DNA from: Nakamurella multipartita DSM 44233
GTDB lineage: Bacteria; Actinomycetota; Actinomycetes; Mycobacteriales; Nakamurellaceae
Assembly: GCF_000024365.1 (NCBI RefSeq)
Contig: NC_013235.1
Span: forward strand, 1,550,001-1,614,000
DNA length: 64,000 bases
Direction: 5' to 3'
The notes beneath the pieces are model-generated. The model saw only the letters and a list, made by a program, of their open reading frames with translations, had not been told where the DNA came from and ran no database searches. Positions 15,994-25,331 of this stretch are shown one piece after another (the stretch's first letter is position 1; the number at the start of each line of letters is the position of its first letter). The translations under genes were made by a program, and so were the position numbers.

Positions 15994-17229
15994 ATGCTCA
16001 CCACCCTCGACTGTCCGGACACGACCCTGCCTGCTCAGCCTGCTCCCGCGCCCGTGGCGCGACCCGGCGGATTCACCGCCGACGACGTCCTGGACGCGCA
16101 CCGCGGCGGCAAACTCTCGATCGAATTGCGCTCGCCGCTGGTCGACAAGCGCGACCTGTCAATGATGTACACCCCCGGGGTGGCCGGCGTGTCCAGCCTG
16201 ATCGCCCGCGACCCGGCGGCGGCGCGTGAGTACACCTGGGCGTCCCGCCTGGTCGCCGTCATCTCCGACGGCACCGCCGTGCTCGGCCTGGGCGACATCG
16301 GCCCGAAGGCCTCGCTGCCGGTGATGGAGGGCAAGTCCGCCCTCATGCGCTCGTTCGCCGGGCTGGACTCCGTGCCGATCGTGCTCAGCACCACCGACCC
16401 GGACGAGATCGTGGCCGCGGTGAAGGCGATCGCGCCCTCGTTCGGCGCGATCAACCTGGAGGACATCTCCGCGCCCCGCTGCTTCGAGGTCGAGGAGCGG
16501 CTGGTCGAGGCGCTGGACATCCCGGTGATGCACGACGACCAGCACGGCACCGCGGTGGTCGTGCTGGCCGCGTTGATGAACGCCGCCTCGGTCATCCAGC
16601 GGGTGATGGTCGACCTGAAGGTCGTCATCGCCGGGGCCGGTGCCGCCGGGATCGCCTGCGCCAAGATCCTGCTGGCGGCGGGCGTGCGGGATCTGGTCAT
16701 GGTCGACTCCAAGGGCATCCTGTCGGTGGGTCGGGACGGGCTGCACCCGGTCAAGCAGCAGATGGCCGCGGTGACCAACCCGCGCGGGCTCGCCGGCGAC
16801 CTGGCCCAGGCCATGGACGGGGCCGACGTGTTCATCGGGGTGTCCGGCGGGGCCGTCGATCCGGCTCTGGTCCGCACCATGGGTCCGCAGCCGATCGTGT
16901 TCGCGCTGGCCAACCCGAACCCGGAGATCCACCCCGAGCAGGCGCTGGCCAACGGCGCCGCGGTGGTGGCCACCGGACGCAGCGACTTCCCGAACCAGAT
17001 CAACAACGTGCTGGCCTTCCCGGGCATCTTCCTGGGCGCGCTGGACGGGCGGGCCACCCGGATCACCGAAGGCATGAAGGTGGCCGCGGCCGGCGCGATC
17101 TGCGCGGCCGTGCCCGGCCGGGCGGACGCCGGCCGGATCGTGCCCGACCCGTTCACCCCGGGCCTGGCCAGGATGGTGGCCGATGCCGTCATGGCCGCGG
17201 CGGCCGCCGAGAACGTGGTCGCCGGCTAG
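15994..17229 (+). CDS. NAD(P)-dependent malic enzyme
   Basis: The 411-residue protein is a short bacterial malic enzyme that oxidatively decarboxylates malate to pyruvate. It shows MYTPGVAGVS, DIGPKASLPVMEGKSAL (catalytic Lys), NLEDISAPRCFEVE (metal ligands), HDDQHGTAVVVLAAL and the Rossmann loop IAGAGAAGIACAKIL. A 27-residue N-terminal extension rich in Pro and Ala precedes the domain. The ATG at 15994 follows GGAGAT. Whether it prefers NAD or NADP cannot be decided from what was read. It is transcribed alone. Confidence 0.93.
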   Translation: MLTTLDCPDTTLPAQPAPAPVARPGGFTADDVLDAHRGGKLSIELRSPLVDKRDLSMMYTPGVAGVSSLIARDPAAAREYTWASRLVAVISDGTAVLGLGDIGPKASLPVMEGKSALMRSFAGLDSVPIVLSTTDPDEIVAAVKAIAPSFGAINLEDISAPRCFEVEERLVEALDIPVMHDDQHGTAVVVLAALMNAASVIQRVMVDLKVVIAGAGAAGIACAKILLAAGVRDLVMVDSKGILSVGRDGLHPVKQQMAAVTNPRGLAGDLAQAMDGADVFIGVSGGAVDPALVRTMGPQPIVFALANPNPEIHPEQALANGAAVVATGRSDFPNQINNVLAFPGIFLGALDGRATRITEGMKVAAAGAICAAVPGRADAGRIVPDPFTPGLARMVADAVMAAAAAENVVAG

Positions 17230-17279
17230 CCGCCGACCGGCTGCGGACGAGCGGTTCGACGTCCGGGCCACCCGAACCG

Positions 17280-17304
17280 CCGGAGCCCCAACCATCGGCT
17301 CCGG
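17280..17304. terminator. Stem-loop between convergent malic enzyme and IclR genes
   Basis: CCGGAGCC and GGCTCCGG form a perfect 8-bp stem with a 9-base loop, 50 bases past the malic enzyme stop. The position between convergent genes fits a bidirectional terminator. Confidence 0.5.
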
Positions 17305-17409
17305 TTCACTCGCGGCCCTCGCCCCCCACCATCGGGGCGGGGGCCGCGGGCTTGTTCCCGGCCTCCGGGACCGGTTGCGGTCGGTGTTGTCGGGTTCGGG
17401 TCGGGGTTT

Positions 17410-18219
17410 TTAGTCCGGGACGCGTCCGCCGATCGCGGTGGTGATCTCCCGGGCCGCTGCTCGTACCGGCGCGGCCAGCTCGGCGAAGTCCGCGCCACAG
17501 GCCCGCTCGGCCGGGGTCCCGTCGGTCCGCACCGCGGGGCAGCGATGCCCGATGGTGATGCCGACCGCGGCGATCGGAACCCGGTTGTGGTCGAACACCG
17601 CGGCGGCCACCGACGCCGCGCCGGCGCTGATCCGGCCGTCCTCGATCGCCCAGCCACGGCGCCGGGTGACGGTCAGGTCGGCGCGCAGGTCGGGCAGCGT
17701 GCGCGGCCCGCGCCCGGTCCGGTCCACGAAGCTGTCGCGGTCGGGGAACAGCGCCCGCACCTGCCCGGCCGGCAGGTGGGCCAGGATGGACAGCCCGGTG
17801 GCAGTCAGCGCGGCCGGCAGCCGCACGCCGACCTCGGTGACCAGGGTCGGGGTACGGCCGGCCTTCTCCTTGGCCAGGTAGAGCGTCTGCGCGCCGTGCA
17901 GCACGCCCAGATGGGCGGTGCCGGCGGCGGCCGAACCCAACCGGGCCAGCACCGGCCGGCCCACCCGCTCCAACGGCTGCCCGCGCAGGTACGCGCTGCC
18001 GATCTCGAACGCGGCCAGGCCCAGACCCCATCGGCGGTCCTCGGCCAGGTGCACGGCGAAGCCGGCCGCGGCCAGCTCGGTGAGCAGCTCGTAGGTGGTG
18101 GAGCGGGGCAGGTCCAGGTCCCGGGCGATGGCCGCGGCCGACACCGGGGTCGCGCGCGAGGCGAGCAGGTGCAGCACGGCCAGTCCCTTGCCCAGGGCGG
18201 GGGCCGCCGGTCGACTCAT
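17410..18219 (-). CDS. IclR family transcriptional regulator (probable hut repressor)
   Basis: This 269-residue regulator has an N-terminal winged helix-turn-helix (about 15-65; VSAAAIARDLDLPRSTTYELL) and a C-terminal IclR effector domain. The gene is divergent from hutH-amidohydrolase-hutI. Its own ATG sits at the edge of a perfect 22-bp palindrome, which points to autoregulation together with control of the histidine-degradation genes. The likely effector would be histidine, urocanate or a later intermediate; this is inference from context. Confidence 0.9.
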   Translation of the reverse strand: MSRPAAPALGKGLAVLHLLASRATPVSAAAIARDLDLPRSTTYELLTELAAAGFAVHLAEDRRWGLGLAAFEIGSAYLRGQPLERVGRPVLARLGSAAAGTAHLGVLHGAQTLYLAKEKAGRTPTLVTEVGVRLPAALTATGLSILAHLPAGQVRALFPDRDSFVDRTGRGPRTLPDLRADLTVTRRRGWAIEDGRISAGAASVAAAVFDHNRVPIAAVGITIGHRCPAVRTDGTPAERACGADFAELAAPVRAAAREITTAIGGRVPD

Positions 18220-18240
18220 GTGTCCGGTATACCGGACACA
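18219..18240. promoter_or_regulatory. Perfect 22-bp palindromic operator between iclR-type gene and hutH
   Basis: The half-site TGTGTCCGGTA is mirrored exactly by TACCGGACACA with no spacer. One edge covers the first base of the regulator start codon and the other is 53 bases before hutH. A perfect palindrome in a divergent IclR/target intergenic region is the expected operator layout. Confidence 0.75.
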
Positions 18241-18292
18241 ATCGGCCGGCGCCCAGTCGCGGCGAGGTGCGTCCGCATCATCCAATGAAGCG

Positions 18293-19837
18293 GTGACGAG
18301 CCCTCTGCAGATCGGAACCCAGCCCCTGACCCAGGCCGACGTGGTCGCGGTCGTGCGGCACGCCCGCCCGGTCGTCCTCGGCCCCGACGCGCTGGCCGCG
18401 ATGGCCGCCAGCCGGGCCGTCGTGGACACCCTGGCCGGCGACGCGCACCCGCACTACGGCATCTCCACCGGGTTCGGTGCCCTAGCCACGACGTCCATCC
18501 CGCCGTCCCGGCGGACGGCGCTGCAGCAGTCGCTGATCCGGTCGCACGCCGCCGGCAGCGGTGAGCCGGTCGAGCGGGAGGTGGTCCGCGGCCTGATGCT
18601 GCTGCGGCTGGCCACCCTGGCCCGCGGTCGCACCGGTGTCCGGCCGGCCACTGCCGCCCTGCTGGCCGCCACCCTGTCCGCGGGGATCACCCCGGTCGTC
18701 CCCGAATACGGTTCGCTGGGGTGCTCGGGCGACCTGGCCCCGCTGGCCGCCGTCGCCCTGACCCTGATCGGCGAAGGGGAGGTGCACGACGCGCGGGGTC
18801 GGCGCCGCCCGGCGGCCGATGCGCTGGCCGAGGCCGGTCTGACCCCGGTGACGTTGGCCGAGAAGGAGGGCCTGGCCCTGATCAACGGCACCGACGGCAT
18901 GCTGGGCATGCTGGTGCTGGCCCTGCACGACCTGGCCGGTCTGCTGGACGCGGCCGACCTGGCCGCCGCGATGTCGGTGGAAGCCCTGCTGGGCACCGAC
19001 CGGGTGTTCGCCGCAGACCTGCAGCGGTTGCGCCCGCAGGCCGGACAGGCGGTCAGTGCGGCCCGGATCGCGGCCGCGCTGGCCGGCTCGCCGATCGTTG
19101 CCTCGCACGCCGGGCCCGAGGACACCCGGGTGCAGGACGCCTACTCGCTGCGCTGTGCCCCGGCCGTGCACGGCACCGCGCGGGACACGGCGGGGTACGC
19201 CGCCGCCGTCGCCGATCGGGAGCTGGCCTCCTCCATCGACAACCCGGTCGTGCTGCCGGACGGACGGGTCGAGTCCAACGGCAACTTCCACGGCGCCCCG
19301 ATCGCGGCCGTGCTGGACTTCCTGGCCATCTCGGTGGCCGACGTGGCCAGCATCTGCGAGCGGCGGACGGACCGGATGCTCGACCGCACCCGGTCGCACG
19401 GGCTGCCGCCGTTCCTGGCCCACGAGGTCGGCGTGGACTCCGGGCTGATGATCGCCCAGTACACCCAGGCCGGCATCGTCAGCGAGCTCAAGCGGCTGGC
19501 CGTCCCGGCCTCGGTCGACTCGATCCCCTCGTCGGCCATGCAGGAGGACCACGTTTCCATGGGCTGGCACGCGGCCCGCAAGCTGCGCCGCGCGGTGGAC
19601 GGGCTGCGCCAGGTCATCGCCATCGAGATGCTCGCCGCGGCAAGAGCTCTGGACCTGCGCGCGCCGCTGGCCGCGGGCCCGGTGACCGGCGCGATGCGCG
19701 AGGTCATCCGGACGGCGGTGCCCGGCCCGGGGCCGGATCGTCATCTGGCGCCGGAGATCGAGGCCGTGGTAGCACTGTTGGCGTCGGGAGCCATCCTCGC
19801 CGCCGGGTCGCCGGCCGCACCCGGCCCGGTCCGATGA
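18293..19837 (+). CDS. hutH: Histidine ammonia-lyase
   Basis: The 514-residue enzyme deaminates histidine to urocanate. The prosthetic MIO group forms from a Cys-Ser-Gly triad in [14 protein letters not shown] rather than the commoner Ala-Ser-Gly; other actinobacterial homologues are recalled to have Cys. YGISTGFG carries the catalytic Tyr, and [20 protein letters not shown] and [17 protein letters not shown] are typical. The GTG at 18293 gives a family-length N-terminus. Its stop overlaps the next gene (ATGA), so hutH, the amidohydrolase and hutI are one operon. Confidence 0.95.
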   Translation: MTSPLQIGTQPLTQADVVAVVRHARPVVLGPDALAAMAASRAVVDTLAGDAHPHYGISTGFGALATTSIPPSRRTALQQSLIRSHAAGSGEPVEREVVRGLMLLRLATLARGRTGVRPATAALLAATLSAGITPVVPEYGSLGCSGDLAPLAAVALTLIGEGEVHDARGRRRPAADALAEAGLTPVTLAEKEGLALINGTDGMLGMLVLALHDLAGLLDAADLAAAMSVEALLGTDRVFAADLQRLRPQAGQAVSAARIAAALAGSPIVASHAGPEDTRVQDAYSLRCAPAVHGTARDTAGYAAAVADRELASSIDNPVVLPDGRVESNGNFHGAPIAAVLDFLAISVADVASICERRTDRMLDRTRSHGLPPFLAHEVGVDSGLMIAQYTQAGIVSELKRLAVPASVDSIPSSAMQEDHVSMGWHAARKLRRAVDGLRQVIAIEMLAAARALDLRAPLAAGPVTGAMREVIRTAVPGPGPDRHLAPEIEAVVALLASGAILAAGSPAAPGPVR

Positions 19838-21084
19838 GCAGGGAGAACGCCGTGAGATTCGGTCCGACGCCGGGGGACGGCAGCCGGTTCGCCAGCGCCT
19901 GGTCCGACCTGGCCGGGATCGGCCGCGACCAGCTGCGCGGCGGGTTCTCCCGGCACGTGTTCGACGATGCCGAGATGCAGTTGCGGGCTTGGTTCGTCGA
20001 GCAGGCCCAGCGGCGCGGGCTCGAGGTCGAGAACGACCGCAACGGCAACGTGTGGGCCTGGTGGGGCGCGCCGGCGCCGGGGGCGGTGGTGACCGGATCA
20101 CACCTGGACTCGGTCCCCGGCGGGGGCGCCTTCGACGGGCCGCTCGGCGTGGTGTCCGGCCTGCTGGCCGTCGACGAGCTCCGGCTGCGCGGCGTCACTC
20201 CCGACCGGCCGCTGGCCATCGCCTGCTTCATGGAGGAGGAGGGCGGCCGCTTCGGCCTGCCCTGCCTGGGCTCCCGCCTGCTGACCGGCGCGGTCGACCC
20301 CGACCACGTGCGGCGCCTGCACGACGCCGACGGGGTCTCGGTCGCCGACGCCGCCCGCCGGGTCGGCTTCGACCCGTCGACGATGGGACCCGACCCGGCC
20401 CGGCTGGCCTCCATCGGCACCTTCGTCGAACTGCACATCGAGCAGGGCCGGCTGCTGCGTTCGGTGGACCCGCTGGCCGTGATCGGGGTGGCCTCGGAGA
20501 TCGTCGCGCACGGCCGCTGGCGGATCACGGTGAGCGGGCAGGGCAACCACGCCGGCACCACCGCGGTCGCCGACCGGCACGACCCGATGATCCCGGCCGC
20601 GGCCGCGGTGCTGGCCGCCCGCCGGGTGCTCAGCGGCTTCGAGGGGGCGGTCGCCACCATTGGCCGGATCACCCCGGTACCCGGCGGCACCAACGTCATC
20701 GCCTCGTCGGTGGCCCTGTGGTTGGACGTGCGGCATACCGATGCCCTGGTCACCGCCGCGATCGTGGACGCGATCGTGGCCGAGGTCCGGGCCGAGGCGG
20801 CCGCCGAGGGCTGCACCGTGATGGTGCAGCGCGAGTCGATGTCCGACCAGGTCGCCTTCGATCCCGGGCTGGGACTGGAGATCTCCGGCCGGCTGGGTGC
20901 CCCGGTCATCCCGACCGCGGCCGGGCACGACGCCGGCGTCTTCGCCGCGCACGTGCCCACCGCCATGGTGTTTGTCCGCAATCCCGCCGGGGTATCCCAT
21001 GCTCCGGACGAACACGCCGACGCGGACGACTGCGCGGTCGGCGTACAGGCGCTGGCAACCGTACTGGAGACCTTGCTCACGTGA
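19834..21084 (+). CDS. M20-family amidohydrolase (allantoate amidohydrolase-like) in hut operon
   Basis: The 416-residue zinc enzyme belongs to the AllC/N-carbamoylase branch of M20: [19 protein letters not shown] (metal His and Asp), MEEEGGRFG (catalytic Glu), [10 protein letters not shown] and AGHDAGVFA (metal His). Such genes sit in actinobacterial hut clusters, where the product may hydrolyse N-formylglutamate or N-formimino-glutamate instead of allantoate. That role is inferred from context only. The ATG at 19834 overlaps hutH; a GTG at 19852 has a better ribosome site (AGGGAGA) and may be the true start. It overlaps hutI by four bases (GTGA). Confidence 0.88.
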   Translation: MSRENAVRFGPTPGDGSRFASAWSDLAGIGRDQLRGGFSRHVFDDAEMQLRAWFVEQAQRRGLEVENDRNGNVWAWWGAPAPGAVVTGSHLDSVPGGGAFDGPLGVVSGLLAVDELRLRGVTPDRPLAIACFMEEEGGRFGLPCLGSRLLTGAVDPDHVRRLHDADGVSVADAARRVGFDPSTMGPDPARLASIGTFVELHIEQGRLLRSVDPLAVIGVASEIVAHGRWRITVSGQGNHAGTTAVADRHDPMIPAAAAVLAARRVLSGFEGAVATIGRITPVPGGTNVIASSVALWLDVRHTDALVTAAIVDAIVAEVRAEAAAEGCTVMVQRESMSDQVAFDPGLGLEISGRLGAPVIPTAAGHDAGVFAAHVPTAMVFVRNPAGVSHAPDEHADADDCAVGVQALATVLETLLT

Positions 21085-22256
21085 CATCAACTCTGCTGCG
21101 CGGCATGTCGGAGCTGGTGACGAACGACCCGACCCTGGGTCCGACCGCCCTGGGGCTGATCGAGGACGCCGCGCTGATCATCCAGGACGGCCGGGTGGCC
21201 TGGGTCGGGCCGGCCGGGACGGCCCCGCCGGCGGACCAGGCCGTCGATCTGGGCGGCCGGGCCGTCCTACCCGGCTGGGTGGATTCGCACAGCCACGTGA
21301 TCTACGCCGGCGATCGGTCGGCCGAGTTCGCCGCGCGGATGGCCGGGGAGCCCTACCGGGCGGGCGGCATGCGCGCGACCGTCGAGGCGACCCGGGCCGT
21401 GGACGACCGGACCCTGCTGGCCACCGCCCGCCGGCACCGGGCCGAGATGCTGCTCGGCGGCACCACCTGCGCCGAGACCAAGACCGGTTACGGGCTGACG
21501 GTGCCCGACGAGCGCCGGGCCGCGCTCACCGCGACCGCCGCCGGCTTCGACGAGATCACCTTCCTGGGCGCGCATGTCGTACCGGTCGAGTACGCCAAGG
21601 ACCCCGACGGGTACGTCGACCTGGTCTGCGGGCCGATGCTGGAGGCCGTGGCCGATGCGGTGCGCTGGATCGACGTGTTCTGCGAGGACGGGGCGTTCGA
21701 CGAGGCGCAGAGCCGCCGGGTGCTGGCCGCCGGTCAGCGCAAGGGGCTGGGGCTGCGGGTGCACGGCAACCAGCTCGGGCCCGGACCGGGCGTGCGCCTC
21801 GCGGTGGACCTGGGCGCGGCCTCGGTCGATCACTGCACCCACCTGACCCCGACCGATCTCGAGGCCCTGGCCGCGTCCTCGACGGTGGCCACCCTGCTGC
21901 CGGCCTGCGACCTGTCCACCCGGCAGCCGCCGGCCCCGGGCCGGGCCCTGCTCGACGCCGGCGCTCGGGTGGCGCTGGCGTCCAACTGCAATCCGGGCTC
22001 GTCCTACACCTCGTCGATGAACCTGGTCGTCGCGCTGGCCGTGCTGCAGTGCGCGATGTCCACCGCCGAGGCGGTGCACGCGGCGACGGCCGGCGGGGCC
22101 GCGGCGCTGCGCCGCGACGACGTCGGCCACCTCGCTCCGGGGGCGTGGGCCGACCTGCACGTGCTGGACGCCCCCAGTCACGCCTACCTGGCCTACCGAG
22201 TCGGAATGCCATTGACCCATCGGGTGTTTCGGCACGGGGTCGAGATCACCGGCTGA
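21081..22256 (+). CDS. hutI: Imidazolonepropionase
   Basis: The 391-residue amidohydrolase converts imidazolone propionate to N-formimino-glutamate. Metal ligands are seen in [18 protein letters not shown] and [10 protein letters not shown], and [16 protein letters not shown] is the hutI-specific stretch. It is coupled to the preceding amidohydrolase gene by a GTGA overlap. Urocanase (HutU), the enzyme between HutH and HutI, is absent from this operon and must be elsewhere if the pathway is complete. Confidence 0.95.
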   Translation: MTSTLLRGMSELVTNDPTLGPTALGLIEDAALIIQDGRVAWVGPAGTAPPADQAVDLGGRAVLPGWVDSHSHVIYAGDRSAEFAARMAGEPYRAGGMRATVEATRAVDDRTLLATARRHRAEMLLGGTTCAETKTGYGLTVPDERRAALTATAAGFDEITFLGAHVVPVEYAKDPDGYVDLVCGPMLEAVADAVRWIDVFCEDGAFDEAQSRRVLAAGQRKGLGLRVHGNQLGPGPGVRLAVDLGAASVDHCTHLTPTDLEALAASSTVATLLPACDLSTRQPPAPGRALLDAGARVALASNCNPGSSYTSSMNLVVALAVLQCAMSTAEAVHAATAGGAAALRRDDVGHLAPGAWADLHVLDAPSHAYLAYRVGMPLTHRVFRHGVEITG

Positions 22257-22398
22257 TCCCGGGTCGACCGTCAGTCGACCGCCGGTCGATCACCGGGTCG
22301 ATGCCGCCGTGCCCGTCCGGTCACCCCGGCGGTGGGGCGACGCCCGGTCCGACCGTGGGAGATCATCGTTCCCGGTACGGCGACCGGGAGGCCAGGGG

Positions 22399-23160
22399 AT
22401 GACCAGATATGAGAAGTGGGAGGCGGCCACCACGCGGCCGCTGGACATCCTCGGGCTGCTGTTCCTGATCGATTTCCTGGCCGGCCGGCTGATCCCCGGC
22501 GGCCCGCAGTGGTGGCAGCTCTCGCTGACCGTCATCTCGGTGCTGGTCTGGGTGGCGTTCGTCATCGACTACGTGGTGCGCCTGGTGCTGACCGAGCACC
22601 GGTGGGACTTCGTCCGCAGCCATCCGCTCGACCTGGTGATGGTGCTGGTGCCCATGCTGCGGGTGCTGCGCGCCATCCTGCTGATCCGCCGGTCGTTCCG
22701 GAACATTTCGACCGAACGCATCGCCGGCTCGTTGCTCATCATCGTGGCGATCGTGGTGGCGGTCGGCGCCCTGCTGGAGTACGCGGTGGAGCACGATGCG
22801 CCCGGTGCGAACATCACCACGGTCGGCATCTCGTTCTGGTGGGCGATCGTCACCACCACGACCGTCGGCTACGGGGACACCTATCCGGTGACGTCCATCG
22901 GCCGGCTGATCGCCTCGGTGATCATGCTCGTCGGCATCGGCCTGATCGGTACCGTGTCGGCCACCGTCGCCTCGTGGTTCGTCAAGCACAAGCCCGGCCG
23001 GCCGCACGGCGAGGACAAGACCGCCGGGCCCGCCGACCCGGGTGAACCGGGTGACCTGGGCCAGGCGATCGCCGCGCTGACCGAGCAGGTGCGGGCGCTG
23101 TCCGCGCAGCAGGCGGAGATCCAACGCTCGATCGAGAAGCTGACCGCCCCGCCCCGCTGA
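22399..23160 (+). CDS. Voltage-gated-type potassium channel
   Basis: The 253-residue membrane protein has six hydrophobic segments. A basic segment (RVLRAILLIRRSFRN, around residue 92) resembles the S4 voltage sensor. The pore helix and filter read WWAIVTTTTVGYGDTYP, the canonical K+ selectivity sequence, followed by S6. Residues about 210-253 form a charged, probably coiled-coil tail (LTEQVRALSAQQAEIQRSIEKL) that could promote tetramer assembly. The ATG at 22399 follows AGGGG. It is transcribed alone, after hutI. Confidence 0.9.
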   Translation: MTRYEKWEAATTRPLDILGLLFLIDFLAGRLIPGGPQWWQLSLTVISVLVWVAFVIDYVVRLVLTEHRWDFVRSHPLDLVMVLVPMLRVLRAILLIRRSFRNISTERIAGSLLIIVAIVVAVGALLEYAVEHDAPGANITTVGISFWWAIVTTTTVGYGDTYPVTSIGRLIASVIMLVGIGLIGTVSATVASWFVKHKPGRPHGEDKTAGPADPGEPGDLGQAIAALTEQVRALSAQQAEIQRSIEKLTAPPR

Positions 23161-23166
23161 TCACCC

Positions 23167-23195
23167 TTGACGGTCACCGGTGGCCGCGATAAGTT
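23167..23195 (+). promoter_or_regulatory. Promoter of the xylulokinase gene
   Basis: TTGACG at 23167-23172 and TAAGTT at 23190-23195 are separated by 17 bases, a good fit to the housekeeping sigma factor. Transcription would begin near 23202, about 25 bases before the start codon. Confidence 0.6.
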
Positions 23196-23227
23196 GTGTC
23201 TCCAAACAAATTGAGATCGGAGTGCCC

Positions 23228-24628
23228 ATGCCGCTGGTCGCCGGGGTCGATTCCTCGACTCAGAGCTGCAAGGTCGTCATCGTCGACGCCGACAGCGGAG
23301 CGCTGGTCCGGTCCGGTCGGGCGACGCATCCGGACGGCACCGCCGTCCCCCCGGCGGCCTGGTGGGACGCGCTGCAGACGGCGATCGCCGGGGCCGGGGG
23401 ACTGGACGACGTCGCCGCCATCTCGGTGGCCGGCCAGCAGCACGGCATGGTCGCGCTGGACGAGCAGGGCAACGTCATCCGGGACGCCTTGCTCTGGAAC
23501 GACACCCGCAGCGCCGGGGCGGCCCGCCAGCTGATCGAGGAGGTCGGCGCGGCGGAATACGTCCGTCGCACCGGGGTCGTGCCGGTCGCCTCCTTCACCG
23601 CGACCAAGCTGCGCTGGCTGCGCGACGCCGAACCCGACAACGCCGCCCGAGTCGCCGCGGTGGCCCTGCCCCACGACTGGCTGACCTGGCGGCTGCGGGG
23701 TTTCGGACCGGCCGGGCAGAGCCCGCTGGGGCCCGACCTCGCCGAGTTGACCACCGATCGCTCCGATGCCAGTGGCACCGCGTACTTCTCGCCCACCACC
23801 GGCGACTACGACCGCGAGCTGCTGGTGCGGGCGCTGGGCCATGACGCGGTGCTGCCGCGGGTGCTGGGCCCGGGCGAGGCGGCCGGCCAGGTGGGGTCGC
23901 TGATCGTCGGACCCGGGGCCGGGGACAACGCCGGCGCCGCGCTGGGTCTGGGCGCGGCCGAGGGCGACTGCGTGGTCTCCATCGGGACCAGCGGCACCGT
24001 CTTCGCGGTCACCCCGGAGCCGGTCCGCGACGCGACCGGCACGGTGGCCGGGTTCGCCGACGCCAGCGGCGTGTTCCTGCCGCTGGTCGCCACCCTCAAC
24101 GCCGCCCGGGTGCTGGACGCGATCGCCGGCCTGCTCGGGGTCGACCACGCCGGCCTGGCCGAGCTGGCCGCCCAGTCGCAGCCGGGCGCGCACGGGGCGG
24201 TGCTGGTGCCCTACTTCGAGGGCGAGCGCACGCCCAACCTGCCCGACGCCACGGCCGGCCTGACCGGGCTGACCCTGGCCTCCACCACCCGGCCGCATCT
24301 GGCCCGGGCCGCGGTGGAGGGGATGTTGTGCGGGCTGGCCGACGGTCTGGATGCGGTGATCGCGCAGGGCGTGCAGCCACGCCGGCTGCTGCTGATCGGC
24401 GGCGCCGCGCTCAACCCCGCGGTGCAGACCACCGCGGCCCAGCTGTTCGGGGTGCCGGTGCACGTGCCGACGCCCGGCGAGTACGTCGCGATGGGCGGCG
24501 CGGTCCAGGCCGGCTGGGTGCTCGCCGGTCGACGGCCGGCCTGGGTGGTGGACACCGCGGCGGAACTGGCCGCGGATCCGCAGCCGGTGATCCGGGAGCA
24601 GTACGCGCGGGCGCGGTCCGCCTACTGA
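23228..24628 (+). CDS. xylB: Xylulokinase (FGGY carbohydrate kinase)
   Basis: The 466-residue kinase shows xylulokinase features: [10 protein letters not shown] (phosphate-1 loop), [18 protein letters not shown], the catalytic Asp in [13 protein letters not shown]-neighbouring [10 protein letters not shown] region, and the C-terminal [11 protein letters not shown]. It would phosphorylate D-xylulose to feed the pentose phosphate pathway. The ATG at 23228 follows GGAG. No xylose isomerase or transporter is adjacent, so another pentulose cannot be excluded. Its last bases overlap the convergent TetR gene. Confidence 0.9.
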   Translation: MPLVAGVDSSTQSCKVVIVDADSGALVRSGRATHPDGTAVPPAAWWDALQTAIAGAGGLDDVAAISVAGQQHGMVALDEQGNVIRDALLWNDTRSAGAARQLIEEVGAAEYVRRTGVVPVASFTATKLRWLRDAEPDNAARVAAVALPHDWLTWRLRGFGPAGQSPLGPDLAELTTDRSDASGTAYFSPTTGDYDRELLVRALGHDAVLPRVLGPGEAAGQVGSLIVGPGAGDNAGAALGLGAAEGDCVVSIGTSGTVFAVTPEPVRDATGTVAGFADASGVFLPLVATLNAARVLDAIAGLLGVDHAGLAELAAQSQPGAHGAVLVPYFEGERTPNLPDATAGLTGLTLASTTRPHLARAAVEGMLCGLADGLDAVIAQGVQPRRLLLIGGAALNPAVQTTAAQLFGVPVHVPTPGEYVAMGGAVQAGWVLAGRRPAWVVDTAAELAADPQPVIREQYARARSAY

Positions 24629-25236
24629 GGGCCGGGCCGTTCGACCGCCTCGACCAGGGCGCGAACGGCGGCCCGGTACTGCTCGAACGGGGGCTGCCCG
24701 TCGATCGCCTGCTGCATCACCATGCCCTGCACCACCGACATCATCACCGGCGCCAGGGCTTCGGGCGCGAGCGCCAGCGAGTTCCCCGCGTCCAGCCAGC
24801 GGTGCATCGCCTGGCCCAGCACGGTGCGCAGTTCGTCCAACAGCGTGCGAGCGACCTCGTTCACCGTCGGGTGCCGGGACGCCTCGGCCCAGACGGTGAG
24901 CAGGAGTGAGAACAGATCCCCGGGGGCGGCGGCCCGGGCGATGACCGGTTGCTCGGCGAGGAAGTCGATCAGATCGGACGGGCTCGGCGGCGGGTCCTGC
25001 GCGACGTAGGCGCTGAGCCGGTGCTCGATGCCGCCGAACACCTCGCCGGCGACCGCGACGATGATCTCCTCCTTCGAACGGAAGTAGAGGTAGACGGCGC
25101 CCGCGGACAGGCCGGCCTCGCCGATCACGTCGGCCATCGACGTGGCGTGAAAGCCCTTGCGGGCGAAACACACCCACGCGGCCTGCAGGATCTGGTCGCG
25201 GCGGGCGGCGCGATGCGCATCGGTGACTTTGGGCAT
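24622..25236 (-). CDS. TetR family transcriptional regulator
   Basis: This 204-residue regulator has the TetR helix-turn-helix at residues about 28-52 ([27 protein letters not shown]) and a C-terminal ligand domain similar to TetR_C_6-type proteins. The ATG at 25236 is followed by [13 protein letters not shown]; upstream in-frame codons are in the operator region. It is divergent from the membrane protein at 25332, and two copies of a 12-bp palindrome lie between the genes, so it probably represses both itself and that gene. Confidence 0.92.
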   Translation of the reverse strand: MPKVTDAHRAARRDQILQAAWVCFARKGFHATSMADVIGEAGLSAGAVYLYFRSKEEIIVAVAGEVFGGIEHRLSAYVAQDPPPSPSDLIDFLAEQPVIARAAAPGDLFSLLLTVWAEASRHPTVNEVARTLLDELRTVLGQAMHRWLDAGNSLALAPEALAPVMMSVVQGMVMQQAIDGQPPFEQYRAAVRALVEAVERPGPQ

Positions 25237-25252
25237 GCCTCCAATATAAACC

Positions 25253-25320
25253 GAATAATCGTTCTTGACGAAGGGATGGATCGGGCTTACCGTCATCTCA
25301 AGAAAAACGAACGATCCTTC
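25253..25320. promoter_or_regulatory. Divergent TetR control region with two GAANNATNNTTC boxes and a promoter
   Basis: GAATAATCGTTC (25253-25264) and GAACGATCCTTC (25309-25320) share the palindromic pattern GAANNATNNTTC and are 56 bases apart. A promoter for the membrane-protein gene lies between them: TTGACG (25265-25270), 17 bases, TACCGT (25288-25293). One box abuts the -35 element and the other lies about 10-20 bases into the transcript, a strong repression layout. GGAGG follows at 25321. Confidence 0.7.
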
Positions 25321-25331
25321 GGAGGTGCGAC

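Noticed and set aside
22257-22398. Repeated GTCGACCG motifs after hutI as a terminator or regulator site
   Set aside because: The best stem is only six bases with a three-base loop and several registers; it is not distinct from background in this GC-rich DNA.
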